Counted from the first letter of the stretch, positions 11,341-23,369 are shown. The stretch: 64,000 nt of DNA from Massospora cicadina (GCA_022478985.1 JAKSZP010012222.1:1-64000), one strand, 5' to 3'. Numbers and translations are program-made. Notes: generated by a model from the sequence alone, not told the origin.

Positions 11341-12180
11341 AATTTTTACACACCATCAGCCTAGACGCAGAAGGTCCCCTCCAACAGACTACTGGTGGAA
11401 ACAAATTTATCCATGTAGCATTTGACCACTTTACTAAGTGGGTTGAAGCCGTGGCTCACCCAGCCCAAAAGGCCTAAGCTACAGTCGTGTTTTACATCAA
11501 TCTAATGACACTTGACAAGGCTGTCCCTAAGTACTACTATGCTAAAATGGTAAGAACATCAACTCCAGAGTAGTCAAAGTCATTGCTACCTCCTAGGGAG
11601 CTCAAAAAACTTTTTTAGCTCCACATAATTCCTCTACCAATGTGACTGTGGAGAGAGAAAATGGAACCTTAATCTCAATTATAAGAGAAATGGCCTCTTC
11701 TAGTCCACTTCAATGGGATCAATTTATACCCAGTGTCTTATGGTTTACTGGATTATTTATCACCAGATCCTAAAAATATCCCCATTCTGTGCCTTATATG
11801 GACGGTAGCCAGGAATACCTGCTCTATTAGAAAATAAGAGTATTCTCCTCCAGAGCTGAGGAACCTGAGAAAGCCATGAGAAGATTTGATCTCCGCATCA
11901 TCCAGATCCAATCAGAGGCTATGACCAATTTAGATAAATTGGTGACTAAAGAAGGGCAGGCTGCCAATGAGCTCCAAACCCCCTACCTACATTCCAAGTG
12001 TCTGATATGGTCTTATACTACCATAACTGCATCACTCCTAGAAATGGCAAAATTGTATAAATTTAGCAGGGTCCTTTCACCATTACCTAGAAGAGAGGAA
12101 ATGAGCACTCTATAAAGTCCTTGGCTACAGGAAACTATCAATTGGGTACATGGCTGCTTCCTATGGGCATATTCTCCCCC
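11341..12180 (+). pseudogene. Integrase remnant of a plus-strand gypsy element (G3)
   Basis: The plus strand reads LDAEGPLQQTTGGNKFIHVA then FDHFTKWVEAVAHPAQKA, the integrase core block (G-N-x-(F/Y)-I-x-V-A-x-D-H-F-T-K-W-V-E-A). Near 11640 it gives TVERENGTLISIIREMA and WDQFIPSVLWFTG, the E-x-x-N-G-T-L block with the third catalytic glutamate region. At 11876-12115 it gives a charged helix (RRFDLRIIQIQSEAMTNLDK) and a KLYKF-like C-terminal domain. No RT or gag of this element is seen: it begins where LTR2c ends and stops near the type-3 LTR. Many stops and frameshifts. Confidence 0.7.
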
Positions 12181-12239
12181 AACATTCTTATGGGGGGTGA
12201 TGAAAATCTGCTTTTTCAGCCCCAGGAAAAGTTTGTTTT

Positions 12240-12910
12240 GAGTCAAAAATTGGCCAAGTGAGGGAAATGTCAGACTTTAAAAGTTTGCAATGATAATAAG
12301 AGCAATTTAGTAACAATAATTTTTTTCCAAAAGACCCTGGCCAATTCTAAGTAAACCCTGCAAATTGGGGTAACACTTATATGAAATTTATATGGGCAAA
12401 TAGCATGAAGTTAGGAAGAAAAATTGCCTCAACCACACAAGGGAACCCAGGGAGTCCATCGGAGTTTCTCCCCCAGTTAAACCTATATCAAAGCAAAAAC
12501 CTAAGCGGGGACCACTCTTTTTTTTATAAGCTTGTCAGAGGCCCCCCAAGGTGCTTAATTTTTAGCTAAAGGGGATTAACTTAAATACTAAATTTTTATT
12601 CCACGGGTACATCTTGCTTAAAAATTTCTCATCTGTCATTCAGCCAAAGTGAAGAAAGTTTTCTGATCTCTAATAGGACAAATTCACATATTTCAAAAAT
12701 TGGACAAAATTAAGCTATTAAAAATTTACCGTTGAAAAACTTTTAATCCTTGATAAATTAGATACTGAATGGTAAAACTTTAAGTGGGTACATTTCTCTT
12801 TCCCTGAAAAACAAAAAATGAAAATATATAAAACCCAGTTTTTAATTATTAAAGTTTTTTTCCTTATTATAAAAAATGGTTGTGGAATCCAGTGGTGACC
12901 AAGCACCAGC
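12240..12910 (-). repeat. LTR of type 3, copy b
   Basis: The reverse complement aligns along its whole length with 33270-34050. Shared blocks include the TATA region (AAGCTTATAAAAAAAAGAG at about 12530 on the minus strand), CATATAAGTGTTACCCCAAT (12370), and ATTATCATTGCAAACTTTTAA (12290). It is opposite in direction to the integrase relic G3 that ends beside it, so it is not that element's 3' LTR. Ends are approximate. Confidence 0.65.
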
Positions 12911-14721
12911 GAGCTACAAATAAGTTAGATTCTCACACCTTCTAGTGGAACTTAACCTATTCTTAAGCACAAAGGTTCTCATTTTTTCTATTGACACAGA
13001 ATCTGTGAAGATCTTAGTACAAATAAATAGAAAAAGGATATCTTTTCCCTTAGACACTAATTTTAAGAGTGAAAGTATATACTGAGTGTACAACAGTCTT
13101 AATATTAAACTTATTTGAATTATTATTATCTGCTTTTTTAATAAAATACAGAAAAATTTAATAAAAAATTTCAGCGCTCAAAACTTCTGTTAGAACCTCA
13201 AATTAGAAAGGCAAACATCACAGATTAGCTATTTCTCAAAGTAACACCCAACGATGAACTATCTCATCCACCTAGTATGATTCCGCGCCAACTAGAAATG
13301 TGACCATTTATGGGTTGAATGGAAGAACATCTTCCAACGCCTTAGCTCAACCACAGTGTAGTAACCTTATTAGTTTGACAACCTGCTTAGGTAATGGGAC
13401 CATTACCCATAAACAGCAAGTCACGCTATCTGATAGGATAACTTACAAGTTTGTATTAACAGCATTGAATTTTTATTTAGTAACTAATAGATTCTTTAGT
13501 CAATTGGTGAAAAACTCTGATTGACTTTTACAAGATAATTAAATTAGCAATAAGAAATTGATAATTAAATAACTTGTTTATTGTTGATGGTAATCAGAAT
13601 AAACATTAGTAACCTGTTGGGATTAAAATCAGGTGGGTTAAGTAATGATTGTTTGGGAATTTTGCCAAATAATAGTTATTATATAAATGATGACTCCCAC
13701 ATCCACTAGCGGGCCTCATCCCCTAGTGGATAAGCAGATGGTAATATAATTAATTAAGCTGGTTAATATGGGCATACTGTTCAAACATAACTCCCTACTA
13801 CTATACAGAACTCACAATTGACCATTTTTCGCCATCACCGCCTAACTATGGAAGTGTTCAACAAAAAAATAAGTATATGTGAAAGTGCTGCGGGATTTAT
13901 ATAGGCAGCTAAAAATCAGTTCCATCATGTTTTACAGGTAGTTAACAGACCGAAATATTAGCGTGAAGTTTTTGCAATGACTGGATTATATTTTGATTAA
14001 CAATTAAATTGAACCATTTTTTCTTTGGGATATAAAGACATGGAAAATGAGGAGTTACCAATGAATGGATACAAAGTATGCCTCAATTCAGAGAAGAAGT
14101 TGGTTTAATAGTTTAACTATGGTGGATGTCACTTGACATGATGAAGCTGTTAATGAACTCAACGAAAACTTAAAACAGAATTTGTTGCATTTTTCACAGC
14201 ATTGGTAGGCATCATTAATAAATTAACTACCTCATTTCTGAGCTACAAAAAATCAGAACTTAACAAAAAAGTAATGCTGTATAAGCATATGACTGAGAGG
14301 ATTAGTTTGGTTGCATAAACAAAATTGGTGAGATCCCTACAGTCAAATAATTAATTACATATCTACATTTGCAAATTTCATAACATAAAAAAAGCTCCCA
14401 AGAAGAATTGGATAATTTGTGAACTATGGTGCGTGACACGAAAGACCTCATAGAAATAAAATCTATTCAAGCAACAAAGGTTTTGGGAACAAGAAAACTA
14501 AACTGATTAGCAATGATGGGCTAAAAATAATATATATAATGTTTGATGCCAGTGCCCTCATTAAAAGTTGTTCTCCTGTTCAATTATATCTATTTGGAGA
14601 AGAATCTTAGAAGAAGAGGCTACTCAAGAGCCATTGCATCAATCTACTTTCAGTGCTGAATTTTTTGTTTTCTTTGCCCCTTTCTCTGGAGATGAAAACC
14701 CCTGAACAGATTCACCCCCAT
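12911..14721. other. AT-rich DNA without recognisable genes
   Basis: No open stretch with a recognisable motif on either strand. The only landmark is a short block at 13379-13411 shared with type-A LTRs (listed separately). I see nothing else. Confidence 0.5.
13379..13411 (-). repeat. Short relic of the type-A LTR hairpin
   Basis: ACCTGCTTAGGTAATGGGA is shared exactly with the G7 LTRs (41290 and 51620 regions), followed by CATTACCCATAA where those have TTACCCATTA. This is the inverted-repeat part of the type-A LTR. The flanks align poorly, so an older, mostly erased LTR copy is the likely source. Confidence 0.4.
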
Positions 14722-15000
14722 TGTAAGTCTGGGGAAACACCCTTGAACCTCAACTGTGAGGAATTTCTGTTCTACAAAAAAAGGGGCAAAGAAGATGGCT
14801 GTTTCAGGTGACACAGGGCGATTTAGCACATGTGTTGGATGAGTGGCGGGTAATGGTTACTTCCTTTATAGTTACCTCCTTTCTTCTACCTCATCACCCA
14901 AAGGTTGGTACAGCAGATCAGGGGTGTGTGTGGAGGTGGAGGCGTAAGAGGCCACTCCCAGAGGGAAAGTTGTAGGAAACTCTCCTCCTCATCAATCTCA
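14722..15000 (+). repeat. LTR of type 2, copy d (fragment)
   Basis: Begins TGTAAGTCTGGGGAAAC at 14722, like the 5' ends of copies a-c, and continues through GGGCGATTTAGCACATGTGTTGG and ATGAGTGGCGGGTAATGG (14815-14860). These align with the block reading GCGATCTCGCCCATGTGG on the minus strand of copy c. It is opposite in direction to copies a-c. The far end could not be placed. Confidence 0.5.
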
Positions 15001-15879
15001 AGTCCTTGTTACAATTGGTTTTACTAACCATCAGTTCATGATGTATATTGTTAATACTTATATATAAAAAATAGATTAGAGATGGGTATTTATGGTGTAA
15101 GAAGTCTCAAGCTCAAAGCCCTCAACTTCAAAAGGAGTAGCCTAAGTTGTATTAAATTACTTTTGGATCTTGTGCCTTAACTCAGATATTATAAAATATG
15201 GCAGATCAAAACCCATAAACTCAGTTAAAATTTTATCTCCTTGATTAAAAATTTTGCTTTGGCTCTTGGTTTTAAGCAGTTTATATCTTCTTCCATGAAC
15301 AATAACCTTATCCTCTATTTTTCCCCTTGTGCTAGAATAAATTATTTGGTGTAAGGAAGCCTATCTTTATAGCGCTTCACTATTACCTCTAATGCAATTA
15401 GTTGATGGCGACTATAATGGAAACTACTGAGCCCTATTAGTTCAGTTGATTAGCCTAGTTTGAAATATTTATCACTAGCCTACTATTTTGGAGCGCTGCA
15501 TAGTAATGATGGAATTCACCAATAAGGATGCTAGTAATATATTTAGGGTGAATTCCAAGGTAAAGTGTCTTTTTCCTAGGTTTCTAGATAAAACCTAGTT
15601 GAAGATAATATGTGGGGAGTAGATAAACTTTGTGAGTAATCAATACTACTTTGTTCTTTATTTTATTTATTCGAGGCAAGCTGACCAGGGGACAGACATT
15701 ACCAAAATAGAGAAAGAAAGTATCAACATGAAACCTGAGTAAGGTCAACTCTGTTGTAGAAAGTTTTTTTCCACCTCCGGATTGAGACTCAAATTTTTCT
15801 GGTTACATCATGGGTAAGGTTTTCGTGTTATAATACCTACTAACCGCCAATAGCTTCCTCAGCTGGCTCCCTGATTGAT
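15001..15879. other. AT-rich DNA without recognisable genes
   Basis: May include the eroded remainder of LTR2d. No readable protein domain, RNA gene or clear repeat seen. Confidence 0.4.
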
Positions 15880-15950
15880 GTGCGAAGGGTGGGAATCGAA
15901 CCCGCAACCTTCAGGTTGGTAGCTGTACGCCCTACCGACTCGCCTTCCAC
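15880..15950 (-). repeat. tRNA-derived sequence (SINE head or tRNA pseudogene)
   Basis: The minus strand holds an A-box-like GGCGAGTCGGTAGGG and a perfect B-box GGTTCGATTCC (15892-15902). The acceptor-like ends GTGGAAGG (15950-15943) and CCTTCGCAC (15888-15880) pair apart from one missing base. The T-stem GCGGG/CCCAC has one mismatch. The D-stem does not pair properly and the anticodon stem (TACAG side) is broken, although a loop CTACCAA can be placed, giving an ACC (Gly-like) anticodon. Both internal RNA polymerase III promoter boxes survive, but the fold does not. That suits a tRNA-derived SINE head or a dead tRNA better than a working tRNA gene. Confidence 0.55.
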
Positions 15951-16587
15951 CCCTACTACAATGTTCTTTGGTTTTAACTATAATAAAATTACCTTTTGAA
16001 GAAACTTTTCCTATTACAAGCTTACTATGGTTGCTATCCTCATACAGTATATTATTTTAATAAGTTTAAAAAACTTATGTCTTCAAAATATGAAGCCTAG
16101 GCGCCAATTTCGCTACTTCAGTTCTCACTACAGGGGGCTAACTCTTTTTTCATGTTGTTTGTTTGATATATAATAACATCATTGGTTCTGTGGAAGGTGT
16201 CCTTCCAAATGTTGTAGTATAATTTGTAGAAGTTGAAGAGGTCGCCTATTTGGCCCAATAAACCCAGACCAATATGATTACCAATGTTTGCAGCTTTAAA
16301 CGCTCACATTGGCCAACTTTCAGTTATTATACTTTTCAAAACATCAATTCAAGGAGTAGAAAAAATACTGAAATATATGAATTCCACCTTAAAAGCTTGG
16401 ATGCTGAAATGCCCTGATCTGGTTACATTAAAACAGATTTGTATCAAATTCTTGAGGCCTCAAATAATGAAATAAAGACCCAGGGCTAAAAGATTATGTC
16501 CCTGGTTAACAAAGAGATCAATATGAAATTGAAAATTTTGGCTGCCGCCCTAAACATCGAAAATATGGAAGCTTTATTACAGGTGGA

Positions 16588-17280
16588 ATGCCAAAAAGTT
16601 GTTATTATTTTGAACTATTCAACAGTCAATCATCTATCCTGGGTGGTAATCTAAACAACATTGAACCCGACCTCTTTCCGTTGGCCACTAATATCAAATG
16701 TGATGAGGCATGGGAAACGCCAGAATTGCCTATGGTCTTCACCTCCGCTCTAGGTGTTAGAGCCTCATCTCAGCCAGAGATGCCGGCGACTCCTCCCACT
16801 GAGCCATGTGAAGCAAGAAATTTGAACCTCTAGTTCAACCTGCATGCACTTCCAGTGGTGCATCTACGCCTAACCCTGAAGGCTCTTCTACTCGATCTGC
16901 GCCAGCAGTTCAAGGCTGTTTCATGCCTACATCTTGGCTTCGCCATGCAGGAAGTCTAACAGGGCAAACTAAGGTCTTCAGTCCTATCAGCATGAACATA
17001 AAGCTCATATGAATCCTATCAATTTGTCAAAGTTTGGAAAAATACCAATGTACATTATTTTATTAGCATCTTTAAGATTAACATAGCTGGAGAATCTTAG
17101 AACGCTAAGTTGGAGACCATCATGAATTTGCAAGATACAGAGATCAAGAGTTAGTGGTGCCCAAGTTACAGAAGATTGGAGCTACTTTTTGCAAAGCCAA
17201 GGAATTTTTCATTAGAATTTGCGAGCTAAAACAGATGACTACCTGCAAAACTGAATTCTTAACATCTATATTAGAAAAAA
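16588..17280 (+). pseudogene. Possible gag remnant of G4
   Basis: Open stretch 16588-16833 encodes a protein with a proline/glutamate-rich end (SQPEMPATPPTEPCEARN). Further on, at about 17130-17280, comes a charged helical segment (ELVVPKLQKIGATFCKAKEF). Low-complexity N-terminal regions followed by helices are common in gypsy Gag, and the place upstream of PR-RT fits, but there is no zinc knuckle or diagnostic motif. The call rests on position. Confidence 0.25.
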
Positions 17281-19069
17281 TAGAATGATGTAAGATTTTG
17301 CTAGTGGTTTATTTTGGAAGCCCAAACGCTGAAAGGGTTAAAGTGATTAGTAGATTTGATGCACAAAATCGCTCTACACCATGCCTGTGAGACTGAGCAA
17401 AACTTGTATTAGTAATGATTTTCCATACATCGATGAATCCCCCCCTTGGGTTGGGACCATCTAGTACTAAAAAAAAGTAATGATTTTCCATTTTGAATGT
17501 TGAAAACGACACTACCCATATGGTGAATTTTCTCTGGCGCTATGCCGTCACTTTTGGCGCACCCAACAAGATTTATCTTAGACCCTAAGGACCGTGGCTT
17601 ATGGCCAGTTTTTCAACAAAAAGGTTACCCCCAACTCCGCCCTATGGCCTCATTTGGAATGGATCTGATGTTTGATTATTTTGTAGCTATTTCAGGGAAA
17701 TTGGCCATTATGCCAATTGTTGCCCTAAGTTAAGTTCAAACCCCAAAGATCGTTTTGTGCACCCAGTGAATGATGAAGAGGTGGGAAAAGACATGGCGAA
17801 GTAGGATCAGATGTTTCTACTTCCGCCCCCTATAATTTATGCCCATGGATTAATAAATTACCAAAGCACTCTCCTGTACAACTTATGAATTAATCCTCTG
17901 AGCTGCCTTCATTTTTTTGAGGTCAACAAATAGTAGTGTAAAGGTGACAAGCGCTTCAATAAAAATGTGCCACCGAGACAGTGGATGAAATAGTATCAAA
18001 ACTTTATATTCAACAGTTGGAATCACTTGAGGGTCCAACTCTAAATGAGACCCACAATCTGACTTGGTCCCCAAATTGTGGTACCCATTATGGCGTTAAA
18101 GGAGTCCAGCCCGCATTTGTTTGAAGTGTTACAGAACATTATAGATTAAGCAGACAAAGTGAGTGTTCTTTAAAACTCTTTCAATATATATTTTCAATGT
18201 ATAACTACATTGATATAACTGTAAATTAAGCTAAAGATCTAATATAATGTAGACAGTGGGCCACCTTTTAATATTGTGTCCATTTGACCAGTGAAGAAAT
18301 TAGGGCTTGCTTCATACATGATCATCGAAAAATCTATTGGACTGAAAGCCCCATACTATGACATCAAAAGGAGCGTACAGCACTATAAGTGCATTTTGGT
18401 AATTAGTAATCTCAAATCCTGCTTTTGTTCTCCCTAATTACAATTTATAATTTCTTAATTAGCTTTTCATTTTTAATGAAATATGGAGTCAAAGCTGACT
18501 TTGAGGAAGTACCTTAGATCTGGAACAAGCCCTATCACTTTTTTATAGACAGAAAGATACAGCCCTAATGGCCCCAAATCAGAGAGTTGCTAAACATGTA
18601 TACAATAATGGTACACTACCAATTGAGTATCAGCGTCTACAAGGCCGTATCCAGAATTTACCAGTGCAGATTATAGAATCAAAAGGCATTCCTATCCGCG
18701 CCAATATACCTTAACCAATCCGTGGATCATCTAATAATAATGTGAACTGGTATTGTCTTAACCCTTCCCTGGGGGTTATATGGTGAGATAGTCACCGCAT
18801 TTAGCTCACTAAGTCAGAACCAGTTGCAGCGCCCAGATTTATTCAGCTAGAACATGGTGAAATTCAGGTGCCTTTAGCTAACCTGTAACCCTACCATTAA
18901 AAGTCAAGTGGCACCAGGTAGTCACTTTCATTCACTATTACCTGTAGAAGAGGTTTTACATATATACAAATTTAGATATTTAGAAGAACTTAAGCTTGAG
19001 GACATGACCGTCAAGCTGTATATTTTATAAATTCTTGAGAACATCTTTCAAGGTTGACAGAGGATGAGA

Positions 19070-20170
19070 AGTATTGAGCGTTGGCTTTATTCAAAAAGTA
19101 CAGTATGTTTTTGTGAAAGATGACTACAATTTGGGGTGCATACATGATGTGTTGCACCAAATTGATACTGGCAGTCATCCACTGATTCAACTTAATCCTA
19201 TTCAGCGTCCTAAAGTTGCAGATAAGGTGGTTGACGCTGAAATTAATTAACTAGTGCAACAAGGAATGTTATTACCTTCGAATATTTCCTGAGCTTCCCC
19301 GATTTTAGTTATTAAAGAAAGTTAGGTCAAGTCAGGTTTGTTGAGAGATTACCAAAAGCTAAACAAAACTACCAAGAATGATTTCAAACCATTATTACAT
19401 ATAGAAGATGCACCGGTTCTCTTGGGGACGCTTAATACTCTCCACAATGGACTAACTCTGGATATTATGTTATTGATCTGCAAAAGGGAGAACATGAGAA
19501 GTGTGCTATGGTAACCGCACATGGTTTAAAACAACCCACGCGTATGCCACAAGGGATGTGAAACTCTCCTGAAACATTCCAAAGGTCTATGGATAGCATA
19601 TTGTGGATTTAAAAAAGTTGCCTATGTGTTAGTGTAACTAGACGACATAAATATGTTTTCCAGATTTTTAAAGACCATCTTCAACATTTAGAGGGGTTTT
19701 TTTCTGGGAGGCCCAAGCTAATTTAAGATTAAACCACGGAAGTCTAATATCTTCCATGAACAACATAAATATCTGGGGTGGTCATTGAAAATCAAGGATT
19801 ACCGTACCAACCTACTAGCGTTGAGGCTATTAAAAAATGACATGTTTAAGTAACAGTCGTGGTATTCAGGTTTTTATGGGATGATTAGCTATTATCTCCA
19901 GTTTGCAACGAACTTTAGTAAAACAGGTGAACCATTATTTCACATTGACAAGACCAGAGTATCATTTAAATGGACATAAGCCTGTCAGCTCACATTTGAT
20001 CAACAACGCCTTTGCCTAGCCCAAGAGTTGATACTAATATATCGCAATTTTGATAAGATGCTCATTATTTAGATGGATGCCTCACTAACTACCGTAGGGG
20101 TAGTGTTATCTTATTTTAAAAATGAGGGGAAACCACACCATTTGTTACTGATGCTGAACTTTTGATACCC
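19070..20170 (+). pseudogene. Reverse transcriptase and RNase H start (G4)
   Basis: The plus strand gives, in changing frames, an RT N-terminus (DDYNLGCIHDVLHQIDTG, then VVDAEIN and LVQQGMLLPSN), LLRDYQKLNKTTKNDFKPLL (the D-Y-R-x-L-N block), MVTAHGLKQPTRMPQGM and SPETFQRSMDSILW. The catalytic box near 19627-19660 reads VLV-stop-LDDINMF: the tyrosine codon of YLDD has become TAA. The connection domain follows (GMISYYLQFATNFSKTGEPLFHI), then an RNase H start with MDASLTTVGVVLSY near 20070. Everything downstream of that is lost. Confidence 0.75.
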
Positions 20171-20440
20171 AATAATTAAATTATACCTTTACTGATTGTC
20201 AGAATTTTGACATGCTAGTATTACTAGCTTCTTAGATTTTGATAGGCGCTTATTCACTAGGGGATTTGTACTGAATACAGATATGGGATTTATCAAATTT
20301 GGATGATAGCTATTGTTTGATGGAATCATCTTAATATCTTTATCTAAATAGTACGTTGATCCATTGTATCAATATGCCATATTGCTTGATTACATTAGGG
20401 ATGATTCCTGACAATAAGTCAATAAATATTTTATATTTAA

Positions 20441-20551
20441 TATCAAAGTCAGGTTTTGGGATGACTGTATAATAAACCCTAAGTAGTTACGGCAGAATGG
20501 GTGAGATTAACCAATCCAAGTAGTATGATAATATTGAGGAGAGCGCCTTGA
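20441..20551 (+). repeat. 5' LTR of G5 (part left of R1)
   Basis: Aligns with the 3' LTR starting at 27901: AAGTAGTTACGGCAGAATGGGTGA near 20484 against AAGTAGCTATGGCGGAATGGATGA near 27938, then TAGTATGATAATATTGAGGAGAGC against TAGTATGATAACATTGACGAGAGC. It resumes after the R1 insertion at 21004 (TAGGGTGATACCAAGCTTT against TAGGGCGATACTAAGCTTT). The right end of the LTR could not be placed. Confidence 0.65.
20540..20551 (+). repeat. Target-site duplication of R1, left copy
   Basis: AGAGCGCCTTGA here and AGAGTGCCTTGA at 20992-21003 differ at one position of twelve. The homologous unoccupied site in the 3' LTR (28000 region) has a single copy, GAGCTTCTTGA, which supports a duplication made at insertion. 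Confidence 0.7.
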
Positions 20552-20991
20552 ATCTTGAAGTGAGCTGCACTTGCATCTAAACAGCAAAATTCTCTTTTTA
20601 GCCCCAATTACTCTGAAAACTGCAAGAACATCAAGTCATTCACTCGTTTGCAAGCTTTCATCACTTTCACTGAGCATCATCTTGCTCAATATGTTGTGGC
20701 AAAGGACACCGCTGGCCTCATTAACAAAGAATACCAACAATTATACCTTTTATTCCCCATGTCACTGATGCTCCCACTAAATGCTATCCGCCATGGTCTG
20801 CCAGCTAAAGCGGGCACTGGACAAGAGTTTTCCTAAAGCTTCCTCAACTTCTGATATGGCTTACTAGGCTGTTAGTTGAGTTTCCATATTAATTTTTTTA
20901 TTCTTAATAATCCCTTTGTTTGACCCATTTTTAAATAAAGTTGCGTGGCGTCTCCCCCTTTTTAGGTTGGGCGCCATTAGTGCTAAAGAGA
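20552..20991 (+). mobile_element. Retroposon R1: 5'-truncated ORF1-only element
   Basis: 440 bases lying between the twelve-base target duplications. The plus strand encodes the C-terminal domain of the ORF1-like protein also seen in R3 (60940-61200): shared peptides are IKSFT, EHHLAQYV/EHQFAQYV and HVTDAPT/HVADAPT. R1 and R3 share the same 3' end (GCGTGGC, CCCC, GGTTGGGCGCC/GGTTGAGCACC, then ACTAAA/GCTAAAG). Truncation at the 5' side with an intact 3' end and target duplications is what target-primed reverse transcription by a LINE produces. It contains no polymerase. Confidence 0.7.
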
Positions 20992-21003
20992 AGAGTGCCT
21001 TGA
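20992..21003 (+). repeat. Target-site duplication of R1, right copy
   Basis: AGAGTGCCTTGA, the partner of 20540-20551. The G5 LTR sequence resumes directly after it. Confidence 0.7.
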
Positions 21004-22099
21004 CATTAGGCGATAGGGTGATACCAAGCTTTAAGTGAAGATTTAGTGGCTTACCTCCAAGTCAGGTGATAAGGCAATGTTAACTTACAACAAATAATTA
21101 GTAGATCGCCAAAAACTAGAGAAAATTGTGAAATAAAAATATTAGACTAAGCTGGAACCAATAATATGGCAGAAACAAATAGTCTATACAGGAGGGTTAA
21201 TATTAACTGAGTTTCTGATATATAAGCAAGATTTAAAGATCAGAAGAAAAAGATTGTTAGTAGTACTTAGAGAGGAAATGCGAGTATCTTCTTTAAATAT
21301 TAAGTTAGATTTAAGAAGTGTTGTTGGGCAATTGCTCTATATTTATTATAAATAAGTGTGTTCTGAGGACTGGCGACCTTAATATCATCCGTCCTATTGC
21401 TCAGTGGGCTCAACCCTATGCAAAACCCTTCCAGTGTATAGCAAAAATATCGCCCAAAATTATAGCAGTGTTGCTCACTGCAGCGGGCCCATTAAACAAC
21501 CACTAAAAATTAAAATATTTCCAGTTGCCAGCCGTGGCATATCAGGCTTGCACCAAAGGGAAATTATAATATGTTGTACTTGCAAAAGCTGCATAAATCA
21601 AGCTTGAGGTGGACACATTGTTAAAAAAAACAAGAGGTGCTACTTCAAGAGCGTGACAATGTTAAAAATCAACTTGAAAATTGGTTAGTCAGTTGTGGAT
21701 AATTGGACAACAGAACAGGCAACTTGCCAATTGACTGGGTGAAGCTACTGAGTGGCTACACTGCACGGAGAAGAAGTTAAAACCTACCTTTTACCCGCCT
21801 CAACTCCATTGGGAAGTCGAAGGACAAGAGGTCGCTCAGAAAGTATTAGTTAAAATCAAATATGACCTGATATTCAGCCTGAGAGCTTTTCGCCAAGCGT
21901 TCAGGAAGCATGAGCTGCTCAACTCATGATGGCAGCTCTGGGGATGATTATGTTCTGACCCAAAGAGCCCCCTATGTGATATGAGTCCTAACCACTTAAG
22001 AAACCTATGCTACCCTTAGAGCAGTCGCCCAGCAGTGTGCCGCTGGGCCTTCTGAGCAGTTCCTCACCGTTATTCTAGCTATGAGCCTCACTCAAATCC
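21004..22099. other. Rest of G5 5' LTR and leader; no gene recognised
   Basis: Holds the rest of the 5' LTR and, by position, the PBS and untranslated leader of G5. Short open stretches (21318-21607) show no motif. I could not place the LTR end or a PBS. Confidence 0.35.
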
Positions 22100-22890
22100 C
22101 AGTACACTTCCAAGGATCGCTTTTATGAGCAGGAATAGGAGGCATTCATTGACAAGATACCTCCATTTGAATACAATGGAACATCCTTGTATTCTTCATA
22201 TGATTTTGAATTTATGGCAGAAGGAGCCTCAGATCGGTGTAAGGCTAAAATACTGATATCCACTCTGGATGTTGGAAGTGCTGATCAAGTTATTTACTAT
22301 CTTCCAAACTGCTCTGCTAGGATCAAAAGATGAAGAAAATTGTGCTGAAGTTGTTCACAGGCACTGCCAAGATGTTGGGGCGGAGGGCTGAGTTTTTAAC
22401 TATACTACCATTGTAACGTGCCTCTTGCTGAGTTTGCATACTTCACTACGATGAAAACACACATACTAATAGGGGAAGAAATTTCTAGCTGATGTCAATA
22501 TGGGAATTTCGTTGATCTCTGTAGTGAAGCCATACCGTGAGCTTTCTAACTTAATGGCACCGTTTATGAAGGATGACTTACTCCTGCTCAAAATTGTCCA
22601 AATTCTATGTCATCTATCTGCCACCTTTACTCCGCACAATAAGGAGAGAAAACCTACAGCTGTGTTGCTGGTCTTTCTTATTTAGGGAAATTATCCTGCC
22701 ATGTTAAGAGTACTCCTAGTAGCCTCCAGCATTATTATAACTACAAACCTCACCCTTTGCTGAGTTATTATCCATATTCCAATTGTCAGTTTGGCTCACC
22801 TCACAATAATCAAGGGCGTGGACTCTATGGGGTAAATTGTCTTAAATTCAGTCGCCCTGAGCATCTTGCATGGAGTTGCCCCAATTGTCA
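22100..22890 (+). pseudogene. gag remnant with degenerate zinc knuckle (G5)
   Basis: At 22140-22320 the plus strand reads IDKIPPFEYNGTSLYSSYDF followed by KAKILISTLDVGSADQVIYY. This resembles gypsy Gag (a P-x-F-x-G-x-S...A-x-x-L...L-x-G-x-A...V-Y pattern), the capsid protein that binds element RNA. At 22835-22888 the reading NCLKFSRPEHLAWSCPN corresponds to the zinc knuckle C-x2-C-x4-H-x4-C: the H and last C are kept, but the second Cys is replaced. Stops and shifts separate the parts. Confidence 0.65.
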
Positions 22891-23369
22891 GGCCCATTAC
22901 ATAAAGTAGGAACAGTAATATTTGGGAAAAGACTGAGCAGAGTAGAGATGGGACTTTCTGAATCTGTTATCCTAACGCCAAACGTCCCACCTGAGCTTAT
23001 TGTAGTATATCCAGCGGAAGTCCCCCAATATGGTGACGGATTTTTATACCAACAGCCAGTTGAAGAAGTGAATTTACTGACGTGGGTGCAAGGCAAAGCT
23101 GCGGCTGATGAAGGACGTCAGTAGCAACCAAATACCTGCAACTGTCAAAATTTAACTAAGCTTCTTCAGACGATCAGGACCCATCCTCAGATGCACTTTA
23201 CCTGAGAGTATAAACGTCGCCCTCCCAGTAGAAGCTATCCTTAAAGAATTCTCAAAGTTGGTGAAGAAATTTGAGCTTCTTTGGGAAAATGTTCCATTAG
23301 ATATCCACATATTAAATAATCAAAGTTCTTCTTATTAATAATGTGCATACTGTGACGTTATGTAGCTAA

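Larger units (their letters stand above)
16280..20440 (+). mobile_element. Ty3/gypsy retrotransposon relic G4
   Basis: A plus-strand pol relic: reverse transcriptase at about 19070-19990 and the start of RNase H near 20000-20170. It is preceded by 2-3 kb with short open stretches that by position should be gag and protease. Neither LTR was recognised; the right side is cut by the start of the G5 5' LTR at 20441. Integrase is absent, so the 3' part was lost. All readings are broken by stops. Confidence 0.6.

Noticed and set aside
15880..15950. A functional tRNA-Gly gene
   Set aside because: The D-stem and anticodon stem do not pair and the acceptor stem lacks a base; only the promoter boxes are intact.
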